Source: Paenibacillus sp. FSL K6-1330
Lineage (GTDB): Bacteria > Bacillota > Bacilli > Paenibacillales > Paenibacillaceae
Direction: 5' to 3'
Length of the DNA: 64,000 bases
Assembly (NCBI RefSeq): GCF_037976825.1
Contig: NZ_CP150269.1
Coordinates: 1,221,501 to 1,285,500, forward strand
Position 1 is the stretch's first letter. Each line of letters opens with the position of its first letter. Below the pieces are notes generated by a model. The model had not been told where the DNA came from. It made no database searches and saw nothing but the letters and a program-made list of their open reading frames with translations. The translations under genes and the position numbers were made by a program. Of this stretch, positions 18,841 through 27,936 are shown in pieces.

Positions 18841-18876
18841 AATGCAAGGCAGGTATTAATAGGATAAAAAAAAATA

Positions 18877-18906
18877 AGCTCCTTCCACAAAATTAGTGGA
18901 GGAGCT
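18877..18906 (-). terminator. Intrinsic terminator of the AIPR gene
   Basis: Stem AGCTCCTCCAC / GTGGAAGGAGCT on the minus strand, followed there by a run of T (A-run at 18865-18875 on the plus strand). Confidence 0.8.
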
Positions 18907-18931
18907 AGATAGTTCAGCTTAATGTGCTTGT

Positions 18932-20695
18932 TTAGTTCTTTGGAGAAACTAATTCAGGTCTATTTTTTAGCTCTTCAGTCAAATGATCACTAAAAGTGAT
19001 GTTTTTTGCAATGTTTATTAACTCTTGTTGTGAGCTCGTTTTTTGATAATCAGAGAGAATCTCTTTTAGAATAGAAAAAGCGATAGTAATATTTTCTTCG
19101 TTGACATTATCAGTATCAATTCCAGCAAACTCTCGATCATTATAATCTGCATTATTAAGTATTACTGACACCAAAATTCTTCCAACGTGGAAAGGATAGT
19201 TAGTCGCAATTGCATCCTCTTGAGCAGTAGTTGTAACCATGCTCCTTAATGTACGCTCAACCTGTTTCATAACTTCAATGCTTATTAAGTAAATTTCTGG
19301 TTGTCTGGTTACAGGAAAAAGACGTCTATAGTCTTTTTCGTTTTTTGTAAGAGTGGTGGGATTAGATCTTGCTTTCGATGGATTTTTTTGTACAAGTGCG
19401 GTTAAGCATTGGGATAAATATTTAATTGATATTATTTTATTTCTTGGCTTTCCTTGATTCTTGTAAAAATTTTTCCTTCTATCATAGTAGAAACCTTTAG
19501 ATAGTAAGTACTCCTCAATATTCCTCTGTACTGTGTCAGTTGCTCTTAAAGTAGAAGGAGGAACATAATTTTGTGAGTTAGTGGATTTAATTATTGCGTC
19601 TGAAGTTTCCTTTTTTCCTGTGATAACTATTTTAAGTAGTAGTGACCTTTTATCGTCCTCGAAGGAGCCGTTTGATAATGCATTAAATATAGTGTAAGAA
19701 GTTTGTAGACCATTAACGATCTGAATGTTGTCTAAGTGGAGTGTTTTTCCGGCCAAGGTGCCTTTTTCAGCAATAATTGTTACCCCATTATTAAGCCACC
19801 AGAAATCAAACTCAGGTTTTTCAGTAACTGTTTCTCCAATTTCTTGATTTACATCAGTATTGTTTTGATAATCCCTTACGTTTGATTCAAATAAATATTT
19901 ACGAAGTGTTCCGTCTGAGTCAGAGAGGAATTTATAATACTCAAAAAGTGTTGTCGATGCTATATATCCACCTTGTTCTTGCTGGTAATCGATTGTAATC
20001 GGTGTTTCATTTAATTTTAATGGTAAAGAGTATGTTGGATTTTTTCGAGATAATTCCATCAAAGACTCGGCATCTACAATATGGTATGAGTACTCAATAA
20101 TGTTTCCACCAGTGTTTTTAACTTTTTGCGATAGCAGAACCATTTTTCTTAGATATGCATCGTTCTGTGTGTCAGGACCTAATGTTTTGGTTTTATTGCC
20201 CTTACATACGTGATAATAGTTCACGAGAATCTTTGGATGTCGTCCAGCAATCTTCATCCATGTACTGTGAAATAGTTTTATTTTTTCAATTAGTGCAGGA
20301 TTGAAAATTTCACTAAGAGTATCAAAATCGGTACCGAGTTGAAAAATATGCTCTGCTGATGCGATAAAGCGGTCTACGACAAGTTCTTCCACGGAATTAG
20401 AATTTTTATATTGCATAAGGTGAAGTTCAAGCGTTGGTTGATTAGTAGCTTTAATTTCATCTGGATCATAGATGAATTCACCGTTCAAGAATACAAAAAA
20501 GCCATCAACTCCACCATCTCGTGAAGCCCCGATAAGACCAGACTCGATTTCCTCGGAACCAATATCTTTATCCTTTAGTATTTGCTCGGCAGAGAAAAAT
20601 TCAAATGCTATATCAATGCTTTTGAAGGCTCCAGTATTCTTATATTCTTCTATTATACTATTTAAAAGATACAACTGCGTACTCGTGGTAATCAC
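18932..20695 (-). CDS. AIPR family protein (abortive infection phage resistance)
   Basis: About 587 residues. The hallmark AIPR segment is near the middle: EFDFWWLNNGVTIIAEKG, then IQIVNGLQTSYTIFNAL, and further on NSQNYVPPSTLRATD. The N-terminal part has a nuclease-like look (ASRDGGVDGFFVFLN, then LHLMQYKNS), which may be a PD-(D/E)XK-type core. Members are linked to phage resistance by abortive infection. The initiator is probably GTG 20695 behind GGGAAG; TTG 20707 is an alternative. It is a single-gene unit transcribed toward rlmCD and flanked on both sides by the island's boundary repeat. AT-rich composition suggests transfer. Confidence 0.85.
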   Translation of the reverse strand: MITTSTQLYLLNSIIEEYKNTGAFKSIDIAFEFFSAEQILKDKDIGSEEIESGLIGASRDGGVDGFFVFLNGEFIYDPDEIKATNQPTLELHLMQYKNSNSVEELVVDRFIASAEHIFQLGTDFDTLSEIFNPALIEKIKLFHSTWMKIAGRHPKILVNYYHVCKGNKTKTLGPDTQNDAYLRKMVLLSQKVKNTGGNIIEYSYHIVDAESLMELSRKNPTYSLPLKLNETPITIDYQQEQGGYIASTTLFEYYKFLSDSDGTLRKYLFESNVRDYQNNTDVNQEIGETVTEKPEFDFWWLNNGVTIIAEKGTLAGKTLHLDNIQIVNGLQTSYTIFNALSNGSFEDDKRSLLLKIVITGKKETSDAIIKSTNSQNYVPPSTLRATDTVQRNIEEYLLSKGFYYDRRKNFYKNQGKPRNKIISIKYLSQCLTALVQKNPSKARSNPTTLTKNEKDYRRLFPVTRQPEIYLISIEVMKQVERTLRSMVTTTAQEDAIATNYPFHVGRILVSVILNNADYNDREFAGIDTDNVNEENITIAFSILKEILSDYQKTSSQQELINIAKNITFSDHLTEELKNRPELVSPKN

Positions 20696-20764
20696 GCTAC
20701 TTCCCAAATATGATAGTTATATATTAACAAAAATTAAATGGTTGGTGAATACTGGATTTAACCT

Positions 20765-20880
20765 TGCCGTTACAGACAACGCGGAGAATCTTACCATAGA
20801 CAACGAAAAATTGATACGTTACGGCTTATAGATAGATTATTTTGCCATACATTTACCCTGTTCCTTTCATAAGTGATCGA
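20765..20880. repeat. Cassette-boundary repeat, copy 2 (long form)
   Basis: CCGTTACAGACAACGCGGAG is followed by a diverged core (TTACCATAGACAACG) and GCCATACATTTACCCTGTTCC. The same order recurs at 31770-31870. It lies between the AIPR gene and the next gene. Confidence 0.6.
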
Positions 20881-20984
20881 AGATAATTAGATCATACAGC
20901 CACCTTTAAAGGTGGAAAGTTAGATACGAGTGAAATCAAGTAATGGGAGTACCTGTTAATTCCTTATAGATTGGAGTGCTGATT

Positions 20985-21698
20985 ATGGGGGAGACTCAAC
21001 TATTATTTTGGAAACCAACAATTAAAAGACATCAAGAAGAGCTAACGATAGTTTTAGATTACTATAATAAAACCAAAGATTACTTTAGCAATATAGAAGA
21101 GGAATCAAAGGAATATGGAAATAAACTATTCCGAGAGTATCCAGGAGGGGAAGATACTGATACTGCCTCAGTAGCAGAATGGGCACAAGAGGAAAGCGTT
21201 GAAATGTATCTATCGTTATTGACTATGAAGTCCAATCACTTACTGATGACAATTTCTCTTTTATATCATACTTGGGAACAGCAGCTTATTCGCTTTACAA
21301 TTAATGAGTTGAGCCATGACCTTACATTTATTAAAAAGGCATTGGAGTTCAAAGAAGTTCAAACAATATTCAGGTTGCACGGGATAAATATCCCGGATAC
21401 TATTTCATGGACAAAAATTCGAGAACTAAAGTTTCTTACAAATACAATTAAGCATGGCAATGGTGAGTCTGCGGATAAGTTGAGAAAGATAAGACCAGAT
21501 TTCTTTCGTAGTGATCTATCTGGTGATTCATTTGATACTCTGGAATTGCATGGCGCAGTTCTGCTAAATGGGCACACATTAAGAGTCACAGAAAAAGACC
21601 TTGAAGCCTATGTATCTGCTGTTACTTCATTTTGGGACGAGATGCCAGAAAGAGCATATTGTGATGTTGATACATTACTCAGAGAGGCAGAGAAATAG
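20985..21698 (+). CDS. Unknown all-helical protein in the defence island
   Basis: I do not recognise a family. The 237 residues are almost wholly helical and acidic, without signal or membrane segments. The segment LKFLTNTIKHGNGESADKLR, with a conserved-looking R/K-HGNG, resembles the end of HEPN-like or DUF-type abortive proteins that sit beside toxins. ATG 20985 is 9 bases behind GGAG. The stop is followed within 20 bases by a junction to foreign coding sequence at about 21712. Placement between AIPR and a type I methyltransferase argues for an anti-phage or accessory role, but this is inference. Confidence 0.6.
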   Translation: MGETQLLFWKPTIKRHQEELTIVLDYYNKTKDYFSNIEEESKEYGNKLFREYPGGEDTDTASVAEWAQEESVEMYLSLLTMKSNHLLMTISLLYHTWEQQLIRFTINELSHDLTFIKKALEFKEVQTIFRLHGINIPDTISWTKIRELKFLTNTIKHGNGESADKLRKIRPDFFRSDLSGDSFDTLELHGAVLLNGHTLRVTEKDLEAYVSAVTSFWDEMPERAYCDVDTLLREAEK

Positions 21699-21711
21699 TT
21701 TTTTTCAGTGT

Positions 21712-21745
21712 GGCTTTGGCCCGGGCGCGTTCTTCGGAACGGTTG
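21712..21745. repeat. Short duplicate of the phage-terminase remnant at 33541
   Basis: GTGGCTTTGGCC, then GCGCGTTCTTCGG, matches 33541-33575 with only a few differences over about 35 bases. It marks the recombination point where the truncated methyltransferase gene begins. Confidence 0.65.
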
Positions 21746-22428
21746 GAAATTGTCCAGTTAATATTGCTGATATAACTTCAGGGCTTGGTTTCACCCAAAG
21801 GGGACTCATTAATGAACTGGAAGTTAAAGAGGCTGTCTCCTATGAATTAAAAGAAAGTCTTGTTAGAATACAACAAAAGTTGGCTTTGTTATTGGATTTA
21901 AATGTTGTGGCGGAACAAAGGAACATTGTAACTGAAAACGTTGACGAGTCAGTTGTAGATCTTGTGGTTTATAACGCTCCTATTGCGGGGAAGGTCTCGG
22001 CGCTGGACATTAATCCAGAAGGAAGTATTCTATTGAGGGAAATAAAAACGACTGAGGTTGATCTGCTGTGCCTTGATAGAGCGATGAGAATAGTAAAGCC
22101 TGGGGGCTATGTGTTAACGCTGCTTTCAGCGGGATTTCTTTTCAAAGGGGGAAGTACGCAAAAAGTTAGAGAGTCTCTTCTAAAGGAAGCACATGTTAAA
22201 GCGATTATAACGATGCCATCCAATTCGCTTATGCCTTATGCAGGGGTATCAACATGTATGATATTACTGCAAAAAAAAGCAGCGGAATTAGTTAAGCCAA
22301 AGGAAGTTATAATGGCCGATTTCAGTCATGTCAAGCTAGACCGGAAACTGAAAACTAGCCCTGTGGATATCGATGAATTTAATGAACTATGCCAATTGAT
22401 CGCTGGAGGGATGAACAGTGGGAATTAA
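21718..22428 (+). pseudogene. Type I DNA methyltransferase subunit (HsdM-like), N-terminus missing
   Basis: The frame from the junction to 22428 matches the C-terminal half of an N6-adenine methyltransferase subunit: YELKESLVRIQQKLALLL, then VDESVVDLVVYNAPIAGKV, RAMRIVKPGGYVLTLL and PYAGVSTCMILLQKK. The N-terminal helical domain and the SAM motif I are gone, and the expected NPPY/F catalytic motif reads NAPI. No convincing start exists; the open frame before 21712 only crosses the previous gene out of phase. It overlaps the next specificity gene by 11 bases, as hsdM-hsdS pairs do. Probably inactive, unless NAPI is a true variant and the start is downstream. Confidence 0.7.
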
Positions 22429-23674
22429 ATTAGTCGAATACGATAAGTTGCAAGAAAGATGGGAGCCTATATTTTACCTTAAGCAACCATCTGAGAGGAT
22501 TTATGATGAAACAAGGCTGCTAGAAGAGGTGTGTGATATTTTACCGGACAGTCGCAGGGTGAAATTTGATCAGAGGGAGGAGTATTTGCAATACGTAGAT
22601 GGGAGTTGTATCGATAAAAGGACCGGAATGATAACGGAATGTAAAGAGGTAACTGAGGAAGTTTCCAAAAGGCTGCGTTATCGTATGACGGCAGGAGATA
22701 TGTTGATCCCGCTAGTAGAAGTTGGGGTAATGGTACCGACTATTGTTTCCTCACCTCAGGACCGGTTTATCCTGGTATCAGACATTTTTGCAGTTGTTAC
22801 TCCAAAGGTAGACCCGCTTTATCTTTATTGTGCTCTAACGACTGAATATGTTAGGGATCAATTCGAGGCAAGAAGCAAAGGTGCAGTTATCCGTAGAATC
22901 AGCTTGTCAGACCTGAAGGAAATAACTATACCTTGGCTAACTGAAGAAGAGAGGAAAGAAAAAATCCAAATGATTAAGCTGCAACTTAGCCATTTGGAAA
23001 ATGAAGACAAGGAAACTATCTTAGAAAAAATCGATAAAATTGTTAGTAGTCATTATAGCATAAAAGTTCCTAATGATGCTATTGGGGCAGTAGTTAAATT
23101 ACCGTATTCAGAACTGATTGAAAATCCACTATGGACATATGCGGCACTTAATCCCCAAATTTCTGAGTTTCAAGAGAAGATTCGGGGATGTGGGAATGTA
23201 TATACATTGGAAGAGGTCTGCTTAACTATTGATTCCGGGGTTAATCCAACAAAGGAAAAGAACGGAGAGATTGAAATTGGGATAGTGAAATCGAAGAACA
23301 TAGAAGTACTTACGCTTAAGGATGAGTTTGACACTATTTTGGTCGAACACCCCCGAGATAAGGAAACCCTCAACGTGGATGATGTATTATTTCGGCATAA
23401 AGGTACTATAGGCCCAGCTTCAATTGTAGAGCGGGAAAACCAAGGACTTCTTTTTCATGACCACTTATTGAGATTAAAGGTAGACCCAGAAATTATCGAC
23501 CCGAGCTATCTTGTGATTTTGCTAAATTCTTTTGTAATCAGGGAACAAGTTAAACAATATGTAACCAGTAGTACCATTAGCTTTATATCCAAACAAAACT
23601 TTGGCAAGTTATTAATTCCGATACCCACCATTAACGAGCAAAAATCGCTTGTTGATCAGATACATCAACACTAA
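22418..23674 (+). CDS. Type I restriction-modification specificity subunit (HsdS-like)
   Basis: GTG 22418 follows GGAGGGATGAACA. The 418 residues show two target-recognition halves. The first ends GAVIRRISLSDLKEITIPWL, a typical conserved region after a TRD, with a following coiled helix EKIQMIKLQLSHLENEDKE. The second ends SSTISFISKQNFGKLLIPIP and NEQKSLVDQIHQ. HsdS binds the split recognition sequence and positions HsdM. Its methyltransferase partner upstream is truncated, so this pair may be a relic or a donor of specificity domains. A hairpin at 23682-23720 closes the unit. Confidence 0.8.
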   Translation: MGIKLVEYDKLQERWEPIFYLKQPSERIYDETRLLEEVCDILPDSRRVKFDQREEYLQYVDGSCIDKRTGMITECKEVTEEVSKRLRYRMTAGDMLIPLVEVGVMVPTIVSSPQDRFILVSDIFAVVTPKVDPLYLYCALTTEYVRDQFEARSKGAVIRRISLSDLKEITIPWLTEEERKEKIQMIKLQLSHLENEDKETILEKIDKIVSSHYSIKVPNDAIGAVVKLPYSELIENPLWTYAALNPQISEFQEKIRGCGNVYTLEEVCLTIDSGVNPTKEKNGEIEIGIVKSKNIEVLTLKDEFDTILVEHPRDKETLNVDDVLFRHKGTIGPASIVERENQGLLFHDHLLRLKVDPEIIDPSYLVILLNSFVIREQVKQYVTSSTISFISKQNFGKLLIPIPTINEQKSLVDQIHQH

Positions 23675-23681
23675 AGGGAGC

Positions 23682-23720
23682 CCCCTGAGATATCCATATT
23701 CAATAAATCCATCTCAGGGG
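23682..23720 (+). terminator. Hairpin after the HsdS-like gene
   Basis: Perfect 10-bp stem CCCCTGAGAT / ATCTCAGGGG with a 19-base loop; weak T content after it. Confidence 0.5.
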
Positions 23721-23906
23721 ACTACCTTCTTAATAATAATCCAAAGGAACTACTTGTAAGTATGATATTATAGGAACTAGGAACATCATGTCGAATTGAT
23801 AATTATGAGTATTCTTGCGCTTTAACGAACATTCGTTTCCTGACAGCATAATAACATCATCACATGATTGAATGTTGTAAGTGCATATTCAGCCTGTTAA
23901 TGATGA

Positions 23907-24053
23907 GGTGGATATATAAACACAAGTAACGTTGCCTTTCTAGCAGGAAAGTGGCCAATCCTAGCATTACTTGGTCAATTAACTGAGGAATACCTTCATA
24001 AAGACCCCAATACAGCAATGGTCAAGATTCGTCAGTTTGGGGAGACGTTTTAA
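23907..24053 (+). pseudogene. Remnant of a type I restriction subunit N-terminal (DUF4145-like) domain
   Basis: One frame reads NTSNVAFLAGKWPILALLGQ followed by LTEEYLHKDPNTAMVKIRQF and GETF, then stop at 24053. This is the typical N-terminal helical domain of many HsdR proteins. A GAGGTGGA site is placed correctly, but the start codon position carries ATA. The downstream gene (24114) is a complete HsdR of a kind that lacks this domain, so this is the stump of a different, deleted restriction gene. The 230 bases before it show no other gene. Confidence 0.6.
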
Positions 24054-24113
24054 TGAATTTCGAAGAACTATAATTTAGTTAGAAATACCATATGAGAAAG
24101 GGAGTGATAATTC

Positions 24114-26456
24114 GTGATCAACAAAAAGCAGATGACTGAAGAAGACATCAAGCTCCGCTATATCACTCCGGCTATTACTACAAAATGGAGCGTTGATCAT
24201 ATTACGATGGAAACCAAGATCACAGACGGTAAAATCAACCTGAAAGGTAATCTTGTGTTCCGTGAAAAGCCGAAGAAGGCAGACTATGTTCTTTATATCC
24301 ATGCGAATAATCCCATTGCTATCGTTGAGGCAAAGGACAACAATCACTCTGTATCCTTCGGATTGCAGCAAGCGATGACCTATGCGCAGATGCTTGATGT
24401 GCCGTTTGCGTACAGCTCCAACGGTGACGCTTTTTATGAGCATGACTTTCTGACCGGACAAGAACGGCAGATTCCTATGTCTGAGTTTCCCTCTCCCGAT
24501 GAGCTGATGGCCCGTTATCAGGCTGCAAAGGGTCTGTCCGATAAAGAGAAGCACGTCATCTCTCAGCCTTACTACACGAGCCAGACCACACACGCACCGC
24601 GTTATTATCAGCGTAATGCAGTCAACCGCACTGTAGACGCTATTGCAAAGGGGCAGCAGCGACTTCTGCTTGTCATGGCTACTGGTACTGGTAAAACCTA
24701 CACGGCATTTCAAATCGTCTATCGCTTGTTGAAAAGCGGCACTAAGAAAAAAGTGCTATATCTTGCAGACCGCAATATTCTTGTTGACCAGTCCATACAG
24801 CAGGATTTCGCTCCGCTCGAAAAGACTATCCATAAAATCAATTTTGCAAAAGATGACCCCATCACCATCACTTCTCATGAAGTTTATTTCTCGTTGTACC
24901 AGCAGCTTGCTGGAAATGATGATAGTGATGACGGCACGTCGGATGACGATTCCGTCATGCGCTTTGCGTCTTTGTTCCAGAAAGATTTCTTCGACCTCAT
25001 CATCGTGGATGAGTGTCATAGGGGTTCAGCAAAGAAGGACAGCAACTGGCGTAAGATACTCGATTACTTCTCTTCGGCTACGCAGATCGGTATGACCGCC
25101 ACGCCGAAGGAATCAAAATACATTTCAAACATCGATTATTTTGGTGAGCCAATTTACAGCTATAGTTTGCGCGAAGGTATCGAGGATGGTTTCCTTGCAC
25201 CATTCAAGGTAATCAACATCCGTACCAATATAGGCGAAGGCTGGCGTCCGTATACAGGTCAGCTGGATAAGCACGGTCGGGAAATCGAAGATCGTATTTA
25301 CACCAACAGCGACTTTGACTACAACATCATCCTCGAAGACCGCACATACGAGGTCGCCAAGGAAATCACGGAATACTTAAAAAATACGGATAGAATGCAG
25401 AAAACGATTGTGTTCTGTGCAACCGAGGATCATGCCGAGCGGATGAGAATCGCGCTGGTCAACCTTAACTCGGATATGGTGAAGAACAACCCGGATTATG
25501 TGGTTCGCATAACAGGCAGTGATGTGTACGGCAAGAGCAAACTCGATTATTTTATTTCCGTGTCTGCTCCGTACCCTGTGATAGCAACGACGTCGAAACT
25601 TCTCTCCACCGGTGCGGACTGCAAGATGACGAAGTTGATTGTCCTCGACCAAATGATCGGCTCTATGACCGAATTTAAGCAGATTATCGGTCGCGGTACT
25701 CGGCTCCGTGAGAAGGAAGGGAAAACACACTTTATTGTCATGGATTTCCGCAATGTAACACGACTGTTTGCCGACCCTGAGTGGGATGGCCCCATTGAGC
25801 AGGATGATGATTACGGCCAAGGTGGCACTAAACCTGGTGGTTCTGGCCCTATAACACCTCCCGGCCCTGGCCCTAATCCAATAGAAAAACCTATTGTTGA
25901 TGAACAAGGTTGTACGGTCAAGGTAATTGGCAAGACTGTTTCTGTGTATGACGCCAACGGCAAGCTGCTCCGACAGGAAAGTATCATCGATTACACCAAA
26001 TCCAACATTCTAGGCACATACGCTTCACTTGATAACTTCATCCACCAGTGGTCTGCCGAGGAGAAGAAAGAACACATCCGTGATTTGCTCTTGGAGCGCG
26101 GTATTGATTTAGAAAGTATGAAAGCTGACCAGAGTTTGTCCGATGTGGATGACTTCGATTTCATCTGTCATGTTGCATTCGACCAGAAACCGTTGACGCG
26201 GCGGGAACGTGCTAACGGCGTAAAAAAACGTGATTTTCTCAGTAGATTCCAAGGGGCGGCTCGTGACATACTAGAGGCCCTCCTTGAAAAGTATATGAAT
26301 GCTGGCATTTATGAGATTGAGAAAACGGAAATATTGAAGCTTGACCCGTTCTTGAAATTCGGAAAGCCATCAAAGATTGCACAGTTTTTTGGCGGCAAGG
26401 ATGGATATCTGAAAGCCGTCAAGGAACTGGAAAAAGAACTATATGAGGTAGGTTAA
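24114..26456 (+). CDS. hsdR: Type I restriction enzyme subunit R (HsdR)
   Basis: This 780-residue protein begins at GTG 24114 behind AAAGGGAGTG. Its order is an N-terminal PD-(D/E)XK nuclease region (KADYVLYIHANNPIAIVEAK, near 60-85, with E-x-K), then a superfamily 2 helicase. Helicase motifs are ATGTGKT (motif I), DECHRGS (II), GMTATP (III), TIVFCATEDHAERM (IV) and QIIGRGTRLRE (VI). A proline/glycine linker near 585-600 (ITPPGPGPNP) precedes a C-terminal helical domain for complex assembly. It translocates DNA and cuts unmodified phage DNA with HsdM and HsdS. hsdM starts 4 bases after its stop. Composition is GC-richer than the surrounding island genes. Confidence 0.93.
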   Translation: MINKKQMTEEDIKLRYITPAITTKWSVDHITMETKITDGKINLKGNLVFREKPKKADYVLYIHANNPIAIVEAKDNNHSVSFGLQQAMTYAQMLDVPFAYSSNGDAFYEHDFLTGQERQIPMSEFPSPDELMARYQAAKGLSDKEKHVISQPYYTSQTTHAPRYYQRNAVNRTVDAIAKGQQRLLLVMATGTGKTYTAFQIVYRLLKSGTKKKVLYLADRNILVDQSIQQDFAPLEKTIHKINFAKDDPITITSHEVYFSLYQQLAGNDDSDDGTSDDDSVMRFASLFQKDFFDLIIVDECHRGSAKKDSNWRKILDYFSSATQIGMTATPKESKYISNIDYFGEPIYSYSLREGIEDGFLAPFKVINIRTNIGEGWRPYTGQLDKHGREIEDRIYTNSDFDYNIILEDRTYEVAKEITEYLKNTDRMQKTIVFCATEDHAERMRIALVNLNSDMVKNNPDYVVRITGSDVYGKSKLDYFISVSAPYPVIATTSKLLSTGADCKMTKLIVLDQMIGSMTEFKQIIGRGTRLREKEGKTHFIVMDFRNVTRLFADPEWDGPIEQDDDYGQGGTKPGGSGPITPPGPGPNPIEKPIVDEQGCTVKVIGKTVSVYDANGKLLRQESIIDYTKSNILGTYASLDNFIHQWSAEEKKEHIRDLLLERGIDLESMKADQSLSDVDDFDFICHVAFDQKPLTRRERANGVKKRDFLSRFQGAARDILEALLEKYMNAGIYEIEKTEILKLDPFLKFGKPSKIAQFFGGKDGYLKAVKELEKELYEVG

Positions 26457-26460
26457 TTCT

Positions 26461-27936
26461 ATGAGCATATCAAATTTCATTAAAAGAATTCGTGACATCA
26501 TGCGCAATGACTCAGGTATTAACGGTGACGCCCAGCGAATTGAGCAAATTGCATGGATGTTGTTTTTAAAGGTATATGACGCCAAGGAACAGGACTGGGA
26601 TATGGACGAAGATGATTATCAGTCTATTATCCCAGAAGACTGCCGTTGGAACTGTTGGGCTGTGGATGACAAGAGCGGTAACGCCATGACAGGTGATACT
26701 TTACTGAACTTTGTTAACAACACGCTATTTCCAACGCTCAAGGAGCTGAATGTCACACCTGACACGCCTATTAAAAAATCCATTGTCAAGACGACCTTTG
26801 AAGACGCCAATAACTATATGAAAGACGGTGTCCTTCTTCGTCAGGTCATCAACGTCATTGACGAACTGGATCTGAGTGATTATGAGGAAAGTCATGCTTT
26901 CGGTGAAATCTATGAATCCATCCTGCGTGAATTGCAGAGTGCAGGTTCTGCTGGTGAGTTTTACACGCCACGTGCGGTAACAGAATTCATGGCGAGAGCC
27001 ATACAACCGAAAATCGGTGATAGGATGGCGGACTTTGCCTGCGGCACCGGAGGCTTCATTACAAGCTGGCTGAAAGAACTCTCTCCGCGGATTCAGAACA
27101 CGGATGACCAGGCTGAATATGATAACTCGATCTATGGTGTTGAGAAAAAGCAGTTCCCGTATATGTTGTGTATTACCAACATGCTTCTTCATGGCCTTGA
27201 CATCCCCAAGATCTATCATGACAACTCTCTATTGCGGAATGTGCTGGACTATACGGAGGAAGAACAGTTCGATGTTATTTTGATGAATCCTCCGTACGGT
27301 GGGAGTGAAAAAGCAGACGTCAAGAAGCACTTCCCGGCCGACCTCGCTAGCAGTGAAACGGCAGACCTTTTCATGTCTGTCATCATGTATCGACTGAAGA
27401 AAAACGGTCGTGCAGCGGTCATCCTGCCGGACGGTTTCTTGTTCGGCACGGACAATGCGAAGGTTTCCATCAAGAAGAAACTCTTATCTGAATTCAATCT
27501 GCATACCATTATCCGTATGCCGGGAAGTGTGTTCTCGCCTTATACACCGATTACAACCAATATTCTGTTCTTCGACCGTACAAAACCGACCACAGAGACC
27601 TGGTTCTATCGTTTGGATAAGCCAGAGGGATATAAGAACTTCTCCAAAACAAAGCCTATGAAACTTGAGCATTTCGCACCGGTTGTCGATTGGTGGGTTA
27701 ATCGGCAGGAACTAAGTGTAGACGGTTTTAACAAGGCAAAAAAATACACAGTCCAGCAACTTTCCGAGGAGTTAGGGTATAACCTCGACCAGTGTGGCTA
27801 TCCAAATAAGGAAGAAGAGGTTCTAGACCCGATGGATTTAATTCTGCGGTACGAGGAGCAGCGGGCTTCGCTGAACGCCGAGATTGACCGGGTGTTGGCC
27901 GATATTACTTCTCTTCTTGGTGGTGCGAAGCAATGA
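26461..27936 (+). CDS. hsdM: Type I restriction-modification methyltransferase subunit (HsdM)
   Basis: The 491 residues contain the N-terminal helical HsdM domain (SISNFIKRIRDIMRNDSGIN, then QIAWMLFLKVYDAKEQDWD). The N6-Mtase domain follows with AGEFYTPRAVTEFM, SAM motif I MADFACGTGGFITSWL near residue 195, and catalytic motif IV ILMNPPYGGSEKADV near 275. It methylates adenine at the sequence chosen by HsdS and protects host DNA. It is intact, unlike the truncated homologue at 21718. The stop overlaps the hsdS start by 4 bases (ATGA), so translation is coupled. Confidence 0.95.
   Translation: MSISNFIKRIRDIMRNDSGINGDAQRIEQIAWMLFLKVYDAKEQDWDMDEDDYQSIIPEDCRWNCWAVDDKSGNAMTGDTLLNFVNNTLFPTLKELNVTPDTPIKKSIVKTTFEDANNYMKDGVLLRQVINVIDELDLSDYEESHAFGEIYESILRELQSAGSAGEFYTPRAVTEFMARAIQPKIGDRMADFACGTGGFITSWLKELSPRIQNTDDQAEYDNSIYGVEKKQFPYMLCITNMLLHGLDIPKIYHDNSLLRNVLDYTEEEQFDVILMNPPYGGSEKADVKKHFPADLASSETADLFMSVIMYRLKKNGRAAVILPDGFLFGTDNAKVSIKKKLLSEFNLHTIIRMPGSVFSPYTPITTNILFFDRTKPTTETWFYRLDKPEGYKNFSKTKPMKLEHFAPVVDWWVNRQELSVDGFNKAKKYTVQQLSEELGYNLDQCGYPNKEEEVLDPMDLILRYEEQRASLNAEIDRVLADITSLLGGAKQ

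Noticed and set aside
21601..21717. Upstream extension of the truncated methyltransferase frame
   Set aside because: It only reads the previous gene out of frame; similarity starts at the junction near 21718.
25377..25907. Long minus-strand frame inside hsdR
   Set aside because: Antisense shadow; the plus strand carries intact helicase motifs.
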